A stretch of 64,000 nt of DNA, from positions 26,979-90,978 of the forward strand of contig DAIDAP010000004.1 of the NCBI GenBank assembly GCA_027310565.1, given 5' to 3'. The notes beneath the pieces were generated by a model. The model was given only the letters and a program-made list of their open reading frames with translations. It searched no databases and was not told the DNA's origin. Source of the stretch: Chloroflexota bacterium (lineage in GTDB: Bacteria > Chloroflexota > Limnocylindria > P2-11E). Shown here in pieces: positions 23,924 to 32,999 of the stretch. Within the stretch, counting starts at the first letter, position 1; each line of letters opens with the position of its first letter. A program made the position numbers and the translations under genes.

Positions 23924-26574
23924 GCGTGGTGGCTCCCGAGCCACCGCGCCGCCCATGGCACGACCTCGGCGCCGGGCATCGGCCGCGCGATGTGGTAGCC
24001 CTGCGCGAGATCGCAGCCCAGGCGCCGCAGCTCGTCCCAGGCCCCGGAGTCCTCGACGCCCTCCGCGACGACCTGGAGCCCGAGCGCGTGCGCGAGGTCG
24101 ATGGTGGCGCGCACGATGGTCCGGCTGGAGGGCGCATCCATGTCGACGACGAAGGAGCGGTCGATCTTCACGGCGTTCACCGCGAGCCGCTGGAGGTAGG
24201 CGAGCGACGAGTAACCGGTGCCGAAGTCGTCGATCGCGAGCCGCAGCTCCATCTCACGGAGCCGCGCGAGGATGCGCGCCGCGGCGGCGGCGTCGGCCAT
24301 GACGTCGTCCTCGGTGATCTCGAGCGCGAGGCGCGACCGGGCCAGCCCGGCGCGGTCGGCGAGCCGCGCGACGAGCTCGGGGAGCTCCGCGTCCTGCAGC
24401 ACGCGCATCGGGATGTTCACCGCGACCCGGACGTCGAGCCCGTCGTCGGACCACCGTCGCGCCTGACGCACCGCCTCGCCCATGACCCAGCGCGTCAGAC
24501 GCTTCATCAGCCCGGACCGCTGGGCGAGCGGGATGACGTCGGAGGGCGGCAGCAATCCGCGCTCGGGGTGCTGCCACCGCACGAGCGCCTCGACACCCTC
24601 GATCGCTGCGGAGGCGACGTCGACGATGGGCTGGTAGTGGAGCACGAGCTCGTCACGCTCGATCGCGCGGCGGAGCTGGGCCATGAGCGCGAGCCGCTCT
24701 GGGCTGTACTCGTCGTCCGCGGCGCCGTACACGGCGACGCCGTCGGTCCGCTTGGCGTGCGCGACCGCGGCCTCGGCGCGCCGCAGCAGCGTCTCGGCGT
24801 CGTCACCGTCGCGCGGTGAGACCGCGACCCCGATGCTCACGCCGAGCGGCACCTGCTCGTCCTCGAGCGGCAGCGGCCGGTCGAACGCCGCGTGGAGGTC
24901 TCGCGCGCGCGCCAGCGCGTCCGGCTCGCCCTCCACCGCGACGAGCGCCGCGAACTCGTCGCCGCCGAGCCGCGCGACGACCCCCTCGTCGCCGAGCACC
25001 TGGCGGATGCGGGCCGCGGCGGCGCGCAGCAGCGCGTCGCCGGCCCGCGCGCCGAACGCGTCGTTGGTGTCCTTGAAATGGTCGATGTCGAGGTGCAGGA
25101 GCGCGTGCGCCCCCGCGCCCACCGCGCCGGCGACGACGTCGCGGAGCCGCGCGCGGTTCGCGAGGCCGGTGAGCGCGTCGTAGTGCGCGAGGCGCTCGAG
25201 CTCGGCGGCGTGAGCCTCCGCCGCGTCGCGCAGCCGGCCGTTCTCGAGCGCGAGCGCGACGAGCGTCGCGAACCGCTCGAGCAGCGCCACCTCCGTCGCG
25301 CCGGGGCGCCCGCGCCCCAGGGTACCCACGGCGAGGGCCCCCAGGGTGACTCCGGCGTGTCCGACCGGGACGGCGAGGACGGCCTCCCCGCCCAGCGCGA
25401 CGGTGCTCTCGTCGGGCGGCTCGTCGTGAGCGCGCAGCTGCACGGACGACGTGCGGACGGCACGGGCGATCACCGACGACGCCGTCGCGAACGAGCGGCC
25501 GGCCGCGGCGCCGAACGCACCGGCCGCGCCGGCCACCTCGCAGCGCCCACCGCGGACCGTGACCGCCGCCGCGCCATCCGTGCCGATGGCGCGCATGACC
25601 CCGCGGAGGACCGCGACGAGCACCTCGCCGAGGGCGCCATCCGCCGCGACGGCACGCGCGGCGTCCGCGAGCGCCTCGGCCTCGACCCGCTGCCGCTCGG
25701 CGTGGGCGAAGAGCCGCGCCGCCTCGAAGGAGGGCGCGATCTCCGCCGCGAGCATCTGCACGAGCTGTTCGTCGTCGGCGGTGAAGACGCGCCGCGACCG
25801 GCTCAGCCCGACGAGGACGCCGATGACGCGCGCGCCCACCAGCAGCGGCGCGGCGATCGCGCCGACGGCGCCGCCGGCCGGCACGACGCGACGCGGCAGC
25901 GAGGCGAGGTCCTCGATCGCGACCGTCTCGCGCCGCTCGAACGCGCGCCCGGCCACACCCTCCCCCGGGCGGATGGCAAGCCCCCCCATCTCGGCAGCCC
26001 CGTCGACCGAGACCGGCCGCAGCAGGCCGGCGTCGGCGTCCCAGGTGTGGAGGACCGCGGCGTCGACGCCGAGCGCTCTGCGCACGTGGCTCAGCGCGAT
26101 CTCGGCGAGCGCGAGCGGCTCGGGCAGGCGGCCGATGTCGCCGGAGACGTCGCGAAGGGCGCGGACCGTGCGTTCGAGCGAGCGCCGCGCGCGGCGCGCG
26201 GCGGCCTGATGGAGCTCGCGGTCGACGACGGCGGGCAGACGCGCGAGGCGGCCCTTCACCAGGTAATCGGTGGCTCCCGCGCGCATCGCATCGACGGCGA
26301 CGTCCTCGCCCATGGTGCCCGAGACGATCACGAAGGGAAGGTCGGGCTCACGTCCGCGGACCATCTGGAGCGCGACGCCCGATCCGAACTCCGGCATGCT
26401 GTGGTCGGAGAAGACGATGTCCCACGGGCCGTGCGCGAGCGCGGCGTCGAGCGCGTCCGCGCCGTCGACGCGCTCGTACGCGACCGCGTAGCCCGCGCGC
26501 CGCAGCTCCCGGGCGAGCAGCTCCGCGTCGTCCGCGGAGTCCTCGGCGATGATCGCGCGGAGCGGCGTGCTCAC
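23920..26574 (-). CDS. receiver-GAF-GAF-GGDEF-EAL cyclic-di-GMP enzyme
   Basis: An 884-residue soluble signalling protein. Order: receiver domain (1-125, IVFSDHSMPEFG phosphoacceptor), two GAF-type regions (about 150-300 and 300-440), GGDEF diguanylate cyclase (about 455-620; RLGGDEFAAL intact, no RxxD inhibitory site at the usual place), and EAL phosphodiesterase (about 640-880; VEALVRWQHP, NIPMRVLQ, EITEDD, DDFGTGYSSL, VKIDRSFV, VAEGVED). Both catalytic motifs appear competent, so net c-di-GMP synthesis or breakdown is undecided. It starts 1 nt after the Rcp1-like receiver gene and overlaps the histidine kinase gene. Confidence 0.93.
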   Translation of the reverse strand: MSTPLRAIIAEDSADDAELLARELRRAGYAVAYERVDGADALDAALAHGPWDIVFSDHSMPEFGSGVALQMVRGREPDLPFVIVSGTMGEDVAVDAMRAGATDYLVKGRLARLPAVVDRELHQAAARRARRSLERTVRALRDVSGDIGRLPEPLALAEIALSHVRRALGVDAAVLHTWDADAGLLRPVSVDGAAEMGGLAIRPGEGVAGRAFERRETVAIEDLASLPRRVVPAGGAVGAIAAPLLVGARVIGVLVGLSRSRRVFTADDEQLVQMLAAEIAPSFEAARLFAHAERQRVEAEALADAARAVAADGALGEVLVAVLRGVMRAIGTDGAAAVTVRGGRCEVAGAAGAFGAAAGRSFATASSVIARAVRTSSVQLRAHDEPPDESTVALGGEAVLAVPVGHAGVTLGALAVGTLGRGRPGATEVALLERFATLVALALENGRLRDAAEAHAAELERLAHYDALTGLANRARLRDVVAGAVGAGAHALLHLDIDHFKDTNDAFGARAGDALLRAAAARIRQVLGDEGVVARLGGDEFAALVAVEGEPDALARARDLHAAFDRPLPLEDEQVPLGVSIGVAVSPRDGDDAETLLRRAEAAVAHAKRTDGVAVYGAADDEYSPERLALMAQLRRAIERDELVLHYQPIVDVASAAIEGVEALVRWQHPERGLLPPSDVIPLAQRSGLMKRLTRWVMGEAVRQARRWSDDGLDVRVAVNIPMRVLQDAELPELVARLADRAGLARSRLALEITEDDVMADAAAAARILARLREMELRLAIDDFGTGYSSLAYLQRLAVNAVKIDRSFVVDMDAPSSRTIVRATIDLAHALGLQVVAEGVEDSGAWDELRRLGCDLAQGYHIARPMPGAEVVPWAARWLGSHHA

Positions 26575-26575
26575 G

Positions 26576-27055
26576 TCACGCCGTCGGTGGCGGCGGCTCG
26601 TTCAGGACGAGCCAGTACAGCCCGATCTCGCGCACGGCCTCGACGAAGCGCTCGAAGTCCACGGGCTTGCGGATGTAGCTGTTCGCGCGCAGCTCGTAGC
26701 CCTGGATGACGTCCGACTCCTCCTTCGAGGACGTGAGGATCACGACCGGCAGCAGCCGCGTGGCGTCGCTGGCGCGCAGGCGCCGCAGGACCTCGAGGCC
26801 GTCGACCTTGGGGAGCTTCAGATCGAGGAGCACGACCTGCGGGTCGGCCGGATCGCGGCCGGCGTGCGCTCCCTCCCGGAACAGCCACTCGAGGGCCTCG
26901 GCGCCGTCGCGCACGACGACGATCGGATTGCGGACGTTGTTCCTGCGAAAGGCGCGCAGCGTGAGCGCCTCGTCGTCCGGATTGTCCTCGACGAGCAGGA
27001 TGACCGTGCCGTCGGTCGCGCGCACCGCGCCGCGGTCTCTTCCACCCACCGTCAC
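26576..27055 (-). CDS. single-domain response regulator (Rcp1-like)
   Basis: A 159-residue stand-alone receiver domain, first gene of the four-gene signalling operon. The acidic pocket is LLVEDNPDDEALTLRAF, the phosphoacceptor Asp is in VVLLDLKLPKVDGLEVL, the Thr/Ser in VVILTSSKEESDV and the Lys in SYIRKPVDF. The wording matches Rcp1, the response regulator of cyanobacterial phytochrome Cph1, although no phytochrome lies here. The first GTG after the AAGGGGG ribosome site was taken as start; a TTG directly before it is an alternative. Confidence 0.9.
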   Translation of the reverse strand: MTVGGRDRGAVRATDGTVILLVEDNPDDEALTLRAFRRNNVRNPIVVVRDGAEALEWLFREGAHAGRDPADPQVVLLDLKLPKVDGLEVLRRLRASDATRLLPVVILTSSKEESDVIQGYELRANSYIRKPVDFERFVEAVREIGLYWLVLNEPPPPTA

Positions 27056-27341
27056 CAAGGTCCCCCTTATAGGGGCGGCCCGCGCTCCAGGCAACAGGTA
27101 CTTACGTACGGTGGTAAGCGGCTTGTCAAAATGCCCGATACGCGGACGGCGGCCGGCCGTGGTGTACCGGCCTGTGGTCACCGGGCCGGAGCCGCGCCGC
27201 CGGGCGCCTGGCGGTCTCGCGAGCGCGGCGGAGCGGCACGGCACCGGTGGCGCGGACGTCTGTCCGCTCGTCATCCATCCTTCCGATCGAGCGGTCGGAT
27301 GGCGCGCGCGACGCCCCGACCGCGTACTAGAGTCGTGCGCC
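27056..27341. promoter_or_regulatory. divergent control region between signalling and gas-vesicle operons
   Basis: The 286-bp gap separates two head-to-head operons. On the plus strand TAGAGT (27328-27333) stands 8 nt before the GTG of the first gvp gene. On the minus strand a perfect TTGACA (27124-27129) faces the receiver gene but has only a poor -10 at 17-18 bp. CTTAC/GTAAG (27101-27105, 27112-27116) forms a short inverted repeat between them. Confidence 0.45.
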
Positions 27342-28151
27342 GTGGAAGCGACGGCGGCGACGGCGCACGAGCCCCAGCGGCGGACCGAGGGCATCTACGT
27401 CTACTGCATCATCGAGTGCGCCGAGCCGCGGCGGTTCGGCAGGATCGGCATCGGCGGGCGCGGCGACGAGGTCTACACGGTCCACCACCGCGAGCTCGCC
27501 GCCGTGGTGAGCCGCTCCGAGCTGCAGGTCTACGACCCGACGCGGGAGAACGCGCTCACCCACGAGCACGTGAACGAGGTCGTCATGGTCGACAACGCGT
27601 TCACGCCCGTCCCGATGAGCTTCGGGACGCTGTTCAAGACCGAGGAGGACATCGTCGAGTTCCTCAAGGACACCTACGACGCGCTGCGCGACGTGCTGAA
27701 GAAGATGAAGGACAAGCTCGAGTTCGGGCTCAAGGTGAACTGGGACCGCGATTCCGTGCTGGCCGACCTCGAGCGGGAATACGAGGAGATACGCCGGTTG
27801 AAGGCCCAGATCGAGACCGACCGCGCGAGCTCCACCTACTTCGCGCGCATGCAGCTCGGCCGCCTCGTGGAGCAGGCGCTCGCGGCGAAGTCCGAGAGCC
27901 TCGTGCGGGAGATCTACGAGACGCTCTCCGAGGCCGCGCTCGCGTCGCGCGCGAACAAGGTCATCGGCGACCGGATGATCATGAACGCCGCCTTCCTCGT
28001 GGAGCGCGGCAAGGCCGAGCTCTTCGACCGGAAGATCCAGGAGATCGGCCGCCGGTACGAAGGCAGGCTCCAGTTCCGCTACACCGGGCCGTGGCCGCCG
28101 TACAACTTCGTGACCATCCGACTGCAGCTGCAGCCGACCGCGGGCGTCTAG
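27342..28151 (+). CDS. gvpF: gas vesicle protein GvpF/GvpL (first copy)
   Basis: Accessory gas-vesicle protein of 269 residues, thought to bind GvpA during nucleation and assembly. It has the GvpF/L hallmarks: the N-terminal IYVYCIIECAEP strand, VHHRELAAVVSRSE, the VMVDNAFTPVPMSFGTLF segment, a charged helical middle, and the C-terminal TGPWPPYNFVTI shared with the two other copies in this operon. The GTG lies 8 nt after TAGAGT, fitting a leaderless operon head, and has no ribosome site. Best conserved of the three copies, hence gvpF. Confidence 0.9.
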   Translation: MEATAATAHEPQRRTEGIYVYCIIECAEPRRFGRIGIGGRGDEVYTVHHRELAAVVSRSELQVYDPTRENALTHEHVNEVVMVDNAFTPVPMSFGTLFKTEEDIVEFLKDTYDALRDVLKKMKDKLEFGLKVNWDRDSVLADLEREYEEIRRLKAQIETDRASSTYFARMQLGRLVEQALAAKSESLVREIYETLSEAALASRANKVIGDRMIMNAAFLVERGKAELFDRKIQEIGRRYEGRLQFRYTGPWPPYNFVTIRLQLQPTAGV

Positions 28152-28163
28152 GACGCGGCACGA

Positions 28164-28490
28164 GTGCTCTTCAAGCTGCTGACCCTGCCGATCAGCGCAC
28201 CGGTGGCGGGGATCCGCTACTGCCTCGGCAAGGTCGCCGAGGTCGCCGAGCGCGAGCTGTGGGACGAGGGCCCGGTCCGGGAGGAGCTCATCCTGGCCAA
28301 CGAGGCGTTCGAGGAGGGACGCATCGACCTTGACTCCTTCCGCGAGCGCGAGGCGGCGCTGCTGGCGCGCCTGCGCGAGATCCGCGAGCATCAGCGGGCG
28401 CTCGCGAGCACGCGGGCCGGCGACGTCGCGGGCGCCGCGGTGGACCAGCGGCGCTCCGTCGTCATCGAGATGCCGGACGAGATGCGATGA
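28164..28490 (+). CDS. gvpG: gas vesicle protein GvpG
   Basis: Small accessory protein of 108 residues required for gas-vesicle formation in model systems. The first half matches GvpG: the hydrophobic start LFKLLTLPISAPVAGIRY, KVAEVAERELWDE and VREELILANEAFEEGRID, followed by a coiled-coil-like charged region (FREREAALLARLREIREHQRA). The position between two gvpF/L genes is the usual gvpF-G-L order. GTG start 12 nt after gvpF; its stop overlaps the next start as ATGA. Confidence 0.9.
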   Translation: MLFKLLTLPISAPVAGIRYCLGKVAEVAERELWDEGPVREELILANEAFEEGRIDLDSFREREAALLARLREIREHQRALASTRAGDVAGAAVDQRRSVVIEMPDEMR

Positions 28491-29263
28491 CGCTTCGCTA
28501 TGTGTACGGCGTGGTCCCCGCGGCCGCGGCCGGCGCGATCGACCGGGCGGCGCTGCGCGGGATCGACGGCACGGCGGTGCGCGCGGTGGCCGACGCCGGC
28601 CTCGCCGCCGCCGTCAGCGACGTCGACGCGGAGGACTACGCCGGCGAGGTGCTGAACCAGCGCATCGGCGACCTCGACTGGCTCGCCGAGCGCGCCACGG
28701 CACATCAGGGCGTGAACGGGCGGCTGCTCGAGCTCGCGGGCACGGTGCTCCCGCTCGCGTTCGGGGCGCTGTATCGCGACGACGAGCGCGTGCGCGAGAT
28801 GCTGCGGGAGGACGCGCCGGGCCGCGCCGCGCGGCTCGAGCGCCTCGCCGGGCGCGGCGAGTGGCTCGTCACCATCGTGCGCGACGCGGGATCGGCGCCG
28901 TCGGACGACGACGCGCTGCGCCGGATCGATCACGAGATCGCCGCGAGCGCGCCCGGCCGCGCGTTCCTGCTCGAGAAGCGGCGGGCCGAGGTCGCGACGC
29001 GCGCCGCGGAGCGGGCCGACGCCGACGCGGCACGCGCCGCGCTCGCGCGTCTGGAGACCGCGGCCGAGCGCAGCTACGAGGAGCCCGTCGCGCACGACGG
29101 ACCGGACGTGGTCGTGCTGCGGCTCTCGCTGCTCGCGCCCCGCGACCGGGGCGGGGCGATCGACGACGCGGTGCGCGCGACCGAGGGCGAGCTCTCGCCG
29201 CGCGGGTACCGGCTGCGCGTCACCGGACCGTGGCCGGCGTACCGCTTCGGGTCGCTGCCGTGA
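28487..29263 (+). CDS. gvpL: gas vesicle protein GvpL/GvpF (second copy)
   Basis: GvpF/L-family protein of 258 residues. N-terminus LRYVYGVVPAAA, middle LNQRIGDLDWLAERATAHQ and VLPLAFGALYRDDERV, then a helical region and the signature TGPWPAYRFGSLP at the C-terminus. More diverged than the first copy and Ala/Arg-rich. The ATG overlaps the gvpG stop, and its own stop overlaps the next GTG, so the operon is translationally coupled. Confidence 0.9.
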   Translation: MTLRYVYGVVPAAAAGAIDRAALRGIDGTAVRAVADAGLAAAVSDVDAEDYAGEVLNQRIGDLDWLAERATAHQGVNGRLLELAGTVLPLAFGALYRDDERVREMLREDAPGRAARLERLAGRGEWLVTIVRDAGSAPSDDDALRRIDHEIAASAPGRAFLLEKRRAEVATRAAERADADAARAALARLETAAERSYEEPVAHDGPDVVVLRLSLLAPRDRGGAIDDAVRATEGELSPRGYRLRVTGPWPAYRFGSLP

Positions 29264-29442
29264 GCGGCGCGGTCGCGACGCGCGAGCTCCCGCTGGTCGA
29301 GCTCATCGACCGGCTGCTCGAGCGCGGCGTCGTCCTCACCGGGGCGGCGACGATCTCCGTCGCCGGCGTGGACCTCGTCGAGCTGCGCCTCAACCTGCTC
29401 CTCGCCGCGGTGGACGCGCTCGATCGCGACGAGGCCGGCTGA
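29260..29442 (+). CDS. small GvpA-family protein (GvpJ/M/S type)
   Basis: A 60-residue GvpA paralogue, shorter than the structural protein. LVELIDRLLERGVVLTGA and ATISVAGVDLVELRLNLLLAAV align with the alpha1-beta-beta-alpha2 core of GvpA but the C-terminal helix is cut short. Such minor paralogues (GvpJ, GvpM, or actinobacterial GvpS) are thought to shape the conical tips. The GTG lies inside the preceding stop. Which paralogue group it belongs to is unclear from sequence alone. Confidence 0.85.
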   Translation: MSGAVATRELPLVELIDRLLERGVVLTGAATISVAGVDLVELRLNLLLAAVDALDRDEAG

Positions 29443-30068
29443 TGCTGCTCCTGCGCGCGATCGTCGCGGCACCGTCGCCGCCGCCACGCCACGACCTCGT
29501 GGTCGTCCGCGCGGGCGGGCTCGTCGCCGTCGCGAGCGCCGTCGACCGGGTCCCCCGAGCGGACGAGGAGGCGCTGCGCGCGCATCACGCGCTGGTGGAG
29601 GAGATCCACGCCCGGCAGGCCTGCCTCCCGGCGCGGTTCGGCCGCGTCTTCGGGGATGCCGCCGCGCTCGCGGACGCACTCGCGGCGCGCGCGGCGGAGC
29701 TGCGCGCCGAGCTCGAGGCGGTCGCCGGGCGTGCCGAGCTGGCGGTGACGCTCGCCTGGCGCTCGGCGCCGGGGGCGACCCGGCCCCGCGGCGGCACGGC
29801 GTATCTGGCCGCGGCAGCCGAGCGAGAGCGCGAGCGCCGGCGCGCCCGCCTCGTGGTCGCCAGCCTGGTCGAGGAGCTTGATCTCGACCGACCGTCCGTT
29901 CGGCACAGAACTTGCCCGGCGGGCGGCATCGCCGCGGCGGTGGCGATCCTGACCGGAAGGGACGAGGTGAACGACATCAGGCGGGGCATCGCGCGGTTCG
30001 CGGAGCGCTCGGACGTCGTCACGGCGGCCGTGTACGGGCCGATGGCGCCGTACTCGTTCGTCTCGTGA
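29442..30068 (+). CDS. gas vesicle protein GvpF/GvpL (third, short copy)
   Basis: A 208-residue, strongly diverged member of the GvpF/L family. LRAIVAAP at the N-terminus, ALRAHHALVEEIHARQACLPARFG in the middle (core H-H-x-L-V-E and P-x-R-F-G conserved) and the C-terminal VYGPMAPYSFVS support the assignment. It is Ala/Arg-rich and about 50 residues shorter than the second copy. The ATG shares one base with the preceding stop. Three F/L paralogues in one operon suggests separate assembly roles. Confidence 0.8.
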   Translation: MLLLRAIVAAPSPPPRHDLVVVRAGGLVAVASAVDRVPRADEEALRAHHALVEEIHARQACLPARFGRVFGDAAALADALAARAAELRAELEAVAGRAELAVTLAWRSAPGATRPRGGTAYLAAAAERERERRRARLVVASLVEELDLDRPSVRHRTCPAGGIAAAVAILTGRDEVNDIRRGIARFAERSDVVTAAVYGPMAPYSFVS

Positions 30069-30382
30069 GCACGCTCGAGCTGGAGCTCGACGAGGTGCGC
30101 GCGGAGCTCGCGCGCGTGGGCTCCCTGCTGCCCGAGCGGATCGAGCTGGACGCCCAGAACGTCGAGCGCGGGCTCGCCGGGCTCGTGCTGTCGATCGTCG
30201 AGCTGCTGCGGCAGGTCCTGGAGCGGCAGGCGGTGCGCCGCATGGAGCGCGGCTCGCTCACCGACGACGAGATCGAGCGCGTCGGGCTCGCGCTGATGCG
30301 GCTCGAAGAGAAGGTCCGTGAGATCGCGGCGCAGTTCGGACTCGGCGAGGACGAGATCCGGCTGCGGGTGGGGGTGGAATGA
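30065..30382 (+). CDS. gvpK: gas vesicle protein GvpK
   Basis: GvpK of 105 residues, essential for vesicle formation where tested. Conserved core: IELDAQNVERGLAGLVLSIV, ELLRQVLERQAVRRME, SLTDDEIERVGLALMRLEEK. The GTG overlaps the preceding stop and the gene's own stop overlaps the next ATG. Length and motifs are standard. Confidence 0.93.
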   Translation: MSTLELELDEVRAELARVGSLLPERIELDAQNVERGLAGLVLSIVELLRQVLERQAVRRMERGSLTDDEIERVGLALMRLEEKVREIAAQFGLGEDEIRLRVGVE

Positions 30383-30696
30383 CGCTCGATCGGCGCATGC
30401 ACGACGGCGAGACCTCGGCGACCCTGGTCGATCTGCTCGATCGCGTCCTGGACAAAGGCCTCGTGGTGGCGGGGGACGTGAGCATCTCGCTCGCGAACGT
30501 GGAGCTGCTCACGATCCGCATCCGGCTCCTCGTCTGCTCCATCGACAAGGCGGAGCAGATCGGCCTCAACTGGTGGAAGTACGAGCCGCGGCTGGCGCAT
30601 CGCGATGGACCGGCGGTCGCGGCATCGGATGTCACGCGCCTCGAGGCGCGCATCGCGGATCTCGAGAAACGTCTCGCGAATGAAGGGGGTCAGTGA
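30379..30696 (+). CDS. gvpJ: gas vesicle protein GvpJ-like (GvpA paralogue)
   Basis: A 105-residue GvpA-family protein. [19 protein letters not shown] and [20 protein letters not shown] form the GvpA core, followed by [16 protein letters not shown] and a charged C-terminal helix ([18 protein letters not shown]). The GNWW-like LNWW and extended tail are typical of GvpJ, a minor tip-located protein, and not of the structural GvpA. ATGA overlap with gvpK. Confidence 0.88.
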   Translation: MTLDRRMHDGETSATLVDLLDRVLDKGLVVAGDVSISLANVELLTIRIRLLVCSIDKAEQIGLNWWKYEPRLAHRDGPAVAASDVTRLEARIADLEKRLANEGGQ

Positions 30697-30980
30697 TGGC
30701 GGTCGTCGAACGCAGTCCGGGCGGAACGAGTCTCATCGATGTCCTCGATCGCGTGCTCGACAAGGGCATCATCATCGACGCGTGGGTCCGGGTGTCCCTC
30801 GTGGGCATCGACCTCATCACCGTGGAAGCGCGCGTGGTGGTCGCGTCGATCGACACCTACCTGCGCTACGCCGACGCCCTCGGTCTCACGCCGGGCCGCG
30901 CCACGCAGGGCACGCTGGGCGCGGGCGCGGGGAGCATCGACGGGGTGACGAGCCGGTCACGCGCCACCGAACGCGCCTAG
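30696..30980 (+). CDS. gvpA: gas vesicle structural protein GvpA
   Basis: The rib-forming shell protein of the gas vesicle, 94 residues. [42 protein letters not shown] and [11 protein letters not shown] match GvpA nearly residue for residue (strings shown in pieces of the alpha-beta-beta-alpha fold). The ATG is set by AAGGGGG 7 nt upstream; a GTG one codon earlier would also be in frame. As the last gene of the operon, the most abundant protein is encoded at the end, unlike most clusters where gvpA comes first. Confidence 0.95.
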   Translation: MAVVERSPGGTSLIDVLDRVLDKGIIIDAWVRVSLVGIDLITVEARVVVASIDTYLRYADALGLTPGRATQGTLGAGAGSIDGVTSRSRATERA

Positions 30981-30989
30981 CGGACCGCG

Positions 30990-32999
30990 ATGCGCGACGT
31001 CGTTCAGGCGGCCGGTGCGGCGCAGGAGGCGCGCGAGACGCTCGAGCCGATGCTCGACGACCTCATGCGCGGCCTGCGGTACGAGCGCGCCATCGTCCTC
31101 GCGCACGACGAGGCGAGCGGCGCGCTGCGCGGCATGTTCGGCCTGAACGCGCGCGAGGATCTCGTCCGCACGCTCAGCGTCCCGATCGGCGACCATGCGC
31201 ACCCCTTCGTCGTCGCGCTGCGGACCGGCGCGCCGCAGCGCGTCGAGACCGCGGGCGATCCGCGGATCGGACCGGCCATGCGCGCCGCGCTCGACGAGCT
31301 CGGCGCACGGCGCGTCGTCGCCACCGCGCTGCCCTCGCTCGGCGACGCGGGGTCGGCCGCCGTGATCCTCCTCGCGCGTGAGGAGCGGATCCGCGACGCC
31401 GACCTCGACCGCCTCGTGCCCTTCGCGCGGCAGGCCGGGGCCGCGCTCACCCGCGAGCACGACGTCGAGGTGCTCCGCCGCACGACCGAGTCGCACGCGG
31501 TGGAGAAGGAGTGGCTGTGGTGGATGCTCAACGCGGTATCCGATCCGGTGCTCGTGGCGGATGCCCGCAACGACATCCTCCACCTCAACACCCGCGCGGA
31601 GCACCTGTTCCGCTCCGGCGACCAGGACAGCGCGGGCCGCCGCCGCGCGGTGTGGATGAACAACTTCCTCTTCACCGCCGCGCTCTCGGGCTGGAGCCTC
31701 GACCGCGGCCACCCTCCCGCGGGACGCGAGGTGACGCTGGTCGACCCCATCGACGGGAACGAGCTGATCTTCGAGGTCATCACGACGCCGGCGACGAACC
31801 ACCGCACCGGCGAGCGCGGCACCGTCTCGCTGCTGAAGAACGTGACCGACATCCGCCACATGACCGAGGAGCTCGAGCGGAGCGCGGTGCGCATCCAGAC
31901 CGCCGACGAGCAGATCCGCGCCGAGCGCGACCGCCTCGACCTGGTCCTCCGCAGCGTGCCCAACCCGATCATCGTCGTGGACAACGAGAACCACATCATC
32001 TCGACGAACGCCGCGGCCCAGCGCCTGTTCGCCGCGAGCGCCGGGCGGCCCGCGCAGCACGCGATGAACAACAACGCGCGCTTCACGTCGTTCCTCGCCG
32101 AGCTGCGCCTCGAGCCCGGACCGCGCCGCTCGGAGCTGGGGCTCACGGATCCCCAGACCGGCGAGCGCCTCGAGATGGAGGTGACCGCGACCGAGGTGCG
32201 CGATCCGCACGGCGGCGTGGTGGCGATCGTCTCCGCCATGCAGGAGGTCGGCCGGCTGCGCGAGCTCGAGCGGCGGCGGCTCGAGCGGGTGCTGTTCGAG
32301 ACCGAGAAGCTCGCCGCGACCGGCCGGCTCGCCGCGTCGATCGCGCACGAGATCAACAACCCGCTCGAGGCGGTGCAGAACGCGATCTACCTGCTCGGGA
32401 CGGCCGTGCCCGCGAGCGCACCGCAGCGGCAGTTCCTGGAGGTCGCGCGCGGCGAGACGCAGCGCATGTCGCGGATCCTGCGGCAGATGCTGGGGTTCTA
32501 CCGGCCCGGGTCGGACATGGCGCCCGTCGACCTGAACGTGGTGGTCGAGGAGGCGGAGGCGCTGGTGGCGAAGCGGCTGCGCGACACGCGCGTCGTGGTG
32601 ACGCGCGACCTCGACCGGGCGCTCCCGCCGATCCGCGCGTCGGCCGACCAGCTGAAGCAGGTCCTCCTCAACCTCTTCCTCAACGCGGGCGAGGCGATGC
32701 CCGGCGGCGGCACGCTGTCGATCAGGACGCGCGCGGGCGCGAGCGCGGGCGAGGTGCCCTCGGACACGGTGCGGCTCGAGGTGGGCGACACCGGCGTGGG
32801 CATGGACGAGGACACGCAGGCGCGGATCTTCGAGCCGTTCTTCTCGACGAAGACCCAGCGCGGCACCGGGCTCGGCCTCTGGGTGTCGCACGGCATCGTG
32901 CAGGGCCACGGCGGCACGCTGAAGGTGCGCAGCACGCCGGGCGCCGGCACGACCTTCGTCGTCACGCTGCCGGTGCAGGGACCGCCCGCCGATGGCTGA
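30990..32999 (+). CDS. soluble histidine kinase, GAF-PAS-PAS-HisKA-HATPase
   Basis: Sensor kinase of 669 residues without membrane segments. Regions: GAF-like (about 1-160), PAS (about 180-290, MLNAVSDPVLVADARNDILH), second PAS (about 310-420, LVLRSVPNPIIVVDNENHII), HisKA with phosphoacceptor His at about residue 453 (ASIAHEINNPLEAV), and HATPase (NLFLNAGEAMPGGG; VGDTGVGMDED; GTGLGLWVSHGIV). Starts 9 nt after the gvpA stop, so it may be read from the gas-vesicle promoter, and overlaps the next kinase gene by 8 nt. Confidence 0.9.
   Translation: MRDVVQAAGAAQEARETLEPMLDDLMRGLRYERAIVLAHDEASGALRGMFGLNAREDLVRTLSVPIGDHAHPFVVALRTGAPQRVETAGDPRIGPAMRAALDELGARRVVATALPSLGDAGSAAVILLAREERIRDADLDRLVPFARQAGAALTREHDVEVLRRTTESHAVEKEWLWWMLNAVSDPVLVADARNDILHLNTRAEHLFRSGDQDSAGRRRAVWMNNFLFTAALSGWSLDRGHPPAGREVTLVDPIDGNELIFEVITTPATNHRTGERGTVSLLKNVTDIRHMTEELERSAVRIQTADEQIRAERDRLDLVLRSVPNPIIVVDNENHIISTNAAAQRLFAASAGRPAQHAMNNNARFTSFLAELRLEPGPRRSELGLTDPQTGERLEMEVTATEVRDPHGGVVAIVSAMQEVGRLRELERRRLERVLFETEKLAATGRLAASIAHEINNPLEAVQNAIYLLGTAVPASAPQRQFLEVARGETQRMSRILRQMLGFYRPGSDMAPVDLNVVVEEAEALVAKRLRDTRVVVTRDLDRALPPIRASADQLKQVLLNLFLNAGEAMPGGGTLSIRTRAGASAGEVPSDTVRLEVGDTGVGMDEDTQARIFEPFFSTKTQRGTGLGLWVSHGIVQGHGGTLKVRSTPGAGTTFVVTLPVQGPPADG

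Noticed and set aside
27124..27129. Perfect TTGACA as the promoter of the receiver operon
   Set aside because: At 17-19 bp spacing only CGTAAG, GTAAGT or TAAGTA are available, all poor -10 elements; noted but not called as a promoter.
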